15,124 nucleotides of DNA from Actinomycetes bacterium (GTDB taxonomy: Bacteria; Actinomycetota; Acidimicrobiia; Acidimicrobiales; UBA8190), in the NCBI GenBank assembly GCA_021798135.1, contig JAJZYI010000039.1, positions 1 through 15,124 on the forward strand, read 5' to 3'. A model generated the notes under the pieces. The model was given only the letters and a program-made list of their open reading frames with translations, made no database searches and was not told where the DNA came from. How positions within the stretch are numbered: position 1 is the first letter of the stretch; each line of letters opens with the position of its first letter. Below, piece after piece: positions 13,282-15,124 of this stretch. The position numbers were made by a program, and so were the translations under genes.

Positions 13282-14499
13282 GTGCCGAAGACCATCGCCA
13301 CCACGCCGTCGTGGTACTGGCCCGACGGGGTCTGCCGGGTCCTCGGCATCCCCCCGGTCCCGCTGCGCGCCGCGGCCGTCGACGTGCCGGCCCGCAGGGA
13401 CCCGGACGCGCCGGCCGCGGTGTCGGGGGAGCGGACCTTGTCGCAGGCGGCCCTGGCCGTCCAGGTCGACGCTGTCGCCAGGGCGCTTCGCGCCGCGCCC
13501 GCCCCCGGGTCCGTGCTGGTGTCCGCCGGCCCGAGCGTGGCCGGGATCGTCGCCGTGCTCGGCGCGCTGTCGTCGGGCCGACCGGCGGTGCTGGCGCCGC
13601 CCGCCGCGCTCGCCGGCACGGGCCCGGCGCCCGGCACCGAGGTCGGCCCGGTCGTCGCTGACGACGAGGGCGCCGCCGCGCTGGCCGCCTCCGGCCTGGC
13701 CGCCTCGTCCGTGGACGACCTGGTGGCCCAGGCCCACGACCTGCCGGCGCTCCCCGGCGGCGGCGACAGCCAGGCGGGCCTCCGGCTGCCCACGGCCTGC
13801 CTGGCCGGTCGGGACGGGCCGGTGTGGCACTCGCAACGCTCGATCCTGGCTGGGGCCCTGGCCCTGCAAGCGTTCCTGACGCCGCCGCCGGGGACCACCT
13901 GGCTGACCATCGCCTCGCCCTGCACGTGGGACGGCCTGTGCAACCTGCTCGTCGCCCGCATGTCCGGCAGCACCGTGGTGGTCGCCCGGCCCGGGCCCGA
14001 CGCCGAGGAGGCGGCCGAGCGCCACGGCCCCGCGTGGACCTCGGCCACGCTCGACGAGGCGGCTCGCTCGTGGGCCGGCGGGCGCCGTCGCAAGCGGGTG
14101 GCCGCCGGAGCGGGCCGCTTCCTCCTCGCCACGGTCGACGGGCCCTTCGACCCCGACGAGCGGCGGGCGGTCGGCGGCGCGGCGGGCGCGGACGTCCTCA
14201 CGGTGTTCGGCCAGCCCGAGACCGGGCCCGTGCTGGCCGCCCACCCGAGCTGGTTCCTCGACGAGGCCGTCGGCGTGCCCGTGCCGAACATGCACGTGCT
14301 TCCGGCCGACCCCGACACCGGTGAGCCGGTCGACGTCCTGTGGGAGCTGCTCGACCGGGCCATGGTGTCGGTGTGGTCGCCGTCCCTCGCCGTCGCGGGG
14401 ATCGAGCCCGGCCCGGGCCTGCCCGCCGGGCGGCGCTACGTCACCGGCGTGCTCGCCGCGTCCGATCCCAACGGCATGCTCTACCTGGTGGACGAGTGA
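13282..14499 (+). CDS. Degenerate AMP-binding (acyl-CoA synthetase-like) protein
   Basis: This is a 405-residue intact ORF. It resembles the large N-terminal domain of ANL-superfamily adenylating enzymes (usually about 500-550 residues). FGQPETGPVLAAHP (309-322) corresponds to the YGxTE motif, VGVPVPNMHVLPADPDTGEP (330-349) to the segment after it, and DPNGMLYLVDE (395-405) to the hinge region. The protein stops right there, so the C-terminal lid domain with the catalytic Lys is missing. The P-loop motif TSGTTGxPKG is degraded to TACLAGRDGPVWHSQRS (171-187), and the TGD Asp is Val390 in YVTGV. Adenylation activity is therefore unlikely; a structural or ligand-binding role is possible. The GTG directly follows the stop of membrane protein B. 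Confidence 0.65.
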   Translation: MPKTIATTPSWYWPDGVCRVLGIPPVPLRAAAVDVPARRDPDAPAAVSGERTLSQAALAVQVDAVARALRAAPAPGSVLVSAGPSVAGIVAVLGALSSGRPAVLAPPAALAGTGPAPGTEVGPVVADDEGAAALAASGLAASSVDDLVAQAHDLPALPGGGDSQAGLRLPTACLAGRDGPVWHSQRSILAGALALQAFLTPPPGTTWLTIASPCTWDGLCNLLVARMSGSTVVVARPGPDAEEAAERHGPAWTSATLDEAARSWAGGRRRKRVAAGAGRFLLATVDGPFDPDERRAVGGAAGADVLTVFGQPETGPVLAAHPSWFLDEAVGVPVPNMHVLPADPDTGEPVDVLWELLDRAMVSVWSPSLAVAGIEPGPGLPAGRRYVTGVLAASDPNGMLYLVDE

Positions 14500-15124
14500 A
14501 CCGGGCCGCCCCGGCCGGCGCACCGGCCGCACGCGTCGCCAGCCCCTTGGCCCACGCCGTGCGCCTGACGGTCGACGAGCGCCACGCGCTCCTGGCGGCC
14601 TTCTTCACCGCCTGCCCCGGTGCGGGACGCGCCGGGATCGGCCTCGGCAGGGCGCTCGACGACTTCCTGTCGTGGCAGGTGGACAGCGGCCGCATCGGCA
14701 ACGGCGCCGGTTCGCCGTGGTGGCGAGCCGTCAACGGCCTCCTCGTCCTCGACCTGGCCGCCGCTCGGCCCGGGGCCCGCAGCCGCGCCCGGCACCGTGG
14801 CGCGCCGGTGGCGGCGTGGCGCCGGTACACGCAGGCGGAGCCGGACGAGCAGCAGCGGGCGCTGTGGCGCGCGCACGACGCGTCGCTCGACCGGGCCACC
14901 GGTCTGGCGTCACCGCTGCTGGCCGTGGAGCCCCCCGCCGAGCGGGCCTTCGCCCGCATCGTCCTGGCCGTGGTCGCCGCAGTGTCGTCCGAGGCCCAGC
15001 CCACCGACGGCCCTCGGCTGGACCGCAACGTCCGCCGGACCTACCCGTCCACCTACCCGGCCAGCGAGGCCGAGGTGGCGGCGCTGCAGGCGTCACTCGG
15101 CCAGGCCCGCGCCCCCAGCGGTGC
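14496..15124 (+). CDS. Unidentified protein, 5' part (runs off the right edge)
   Basis: The GTG at 14496 overlaps the preceding stop (GTGA), the same coupling used elsewhere in this operon, and the frame stays open to the end of the window (209 complete codons). The product is Ala/Arg-rich and predicted helical. Segments such as FLSWQVDSGRIGNG and SPWWRAVNGLLVLDLA look like real folded protein, but I do not recognise a family. The visible part has no Cys cluster motif, signal peptide or membrane span. It is probably co-translated with the AMP-binding-like protein. Confidence 0.6.
   Translation, partial: MNRAAPAGAPAARVASPLAHAVRLTVDERHALLAAFFTACPGAGRAGIGLGRALDDFLSWQVDSGRIGNGAGSPWWRAVNGLLVLDLAAARPGARSRARHRGAPVAAWRRYTQAEPDEQQRALWRAHDASLDRATGLASPLLAVEPPAERAFARIVLAVVAAVSSEAQPTDGPRLDRNVRRTYPSTYPASEAEVAALQASLGQARAPSG

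Noticed and set aside
1..15124. tRNA, rRNA, CRISPR arrays, insertion sequences, attachment sites
   Set aside because: No clover-leaf-like sequence, regularly spaced repeats, transposase or integrase motifs were seen on either strand.

Overview
The window is very GC-rich, with strongly G/C-biased third codon positions, many GTG starts, and stop/start overlaps between genes. This points to a high-GC actinobacterium. An Acidimicrobiia-like or related soil/sediment lineage is a guess; no phylogenetic marker gene is present.

Layout. At the left edge, on the minus strand, is the 5' end of an unidentified gene (start at 175). A well-conserved cobalamin riboswitch lies just upstream of it (about 390 to 210, minus strand). 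Divergent from it is a plus-strand gene for a two-cluster ferredoxin with a C-terminal zinc ribbon (475-987). Two tandem minus-strand SCP2 (sterol carrier protein 2) domain genes follow (1028-1480 and 1483-2223). They are clear duplicates with identical 16-bp start regions, and the distal copy has lost its own stop codon. An AT-rich control region (about 2320-2390) holds an inverted repeat and a good promoter. It separates these genes from one long plus-strand operon that runs off the right edge.

The operon encodes a type II DMSO-reductase-family molybdenum enzyme related to ethylbenzene dehydrogenase, dimethylsulfide dehydrogenase, selenate/chlorate reductases and steroid C25 dehydrogenase. 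Its order is catalytic alpha 1 (2487-5333), heme-b gamma (5338-5967), four-cluster Fe-S beta (6011-7132), TorD-like chaperone delta (7152-7796), and a second, paralogous catalytic alpha 2 (7810-10662). It continues with a nitroreductase-like protein (10662-12272), two paralogous four-helix membrane proteins (12269-12802 and 12802-13281), a degenerate AMP-binding/acyl-CoA-synthetase-like protein (13282-14499) and an unknown partial gene (14496 to the edge). Most junctions are overlaps or gaps under 45 bp, so co-transcription and translational coupling are likely.

Working model (inference). Two interchangeable Mo-bis-MGD catalytic subunits share one beta/gamma/delta set. No subunit carries a Tat or Sec signal, so the complex is predicted to be cytoplasmic, unlike the characterised periplasmic relatives. 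The paired membrane proteins may link it to the membrane. The adjacent SCP2 proteins suggest a hydrophobic, possibly sterol- or lipid-like, substrate. The gamma subunit contains no lysine at all, so the Met/Lys heme ligation known in this family cannot form as usual. Taken together this may be an undescribed actinobacterial variant of an anaerobic hydroxylase/dehydrogenase system. Substrate and direction of catalysis cannot be read from the sequence.
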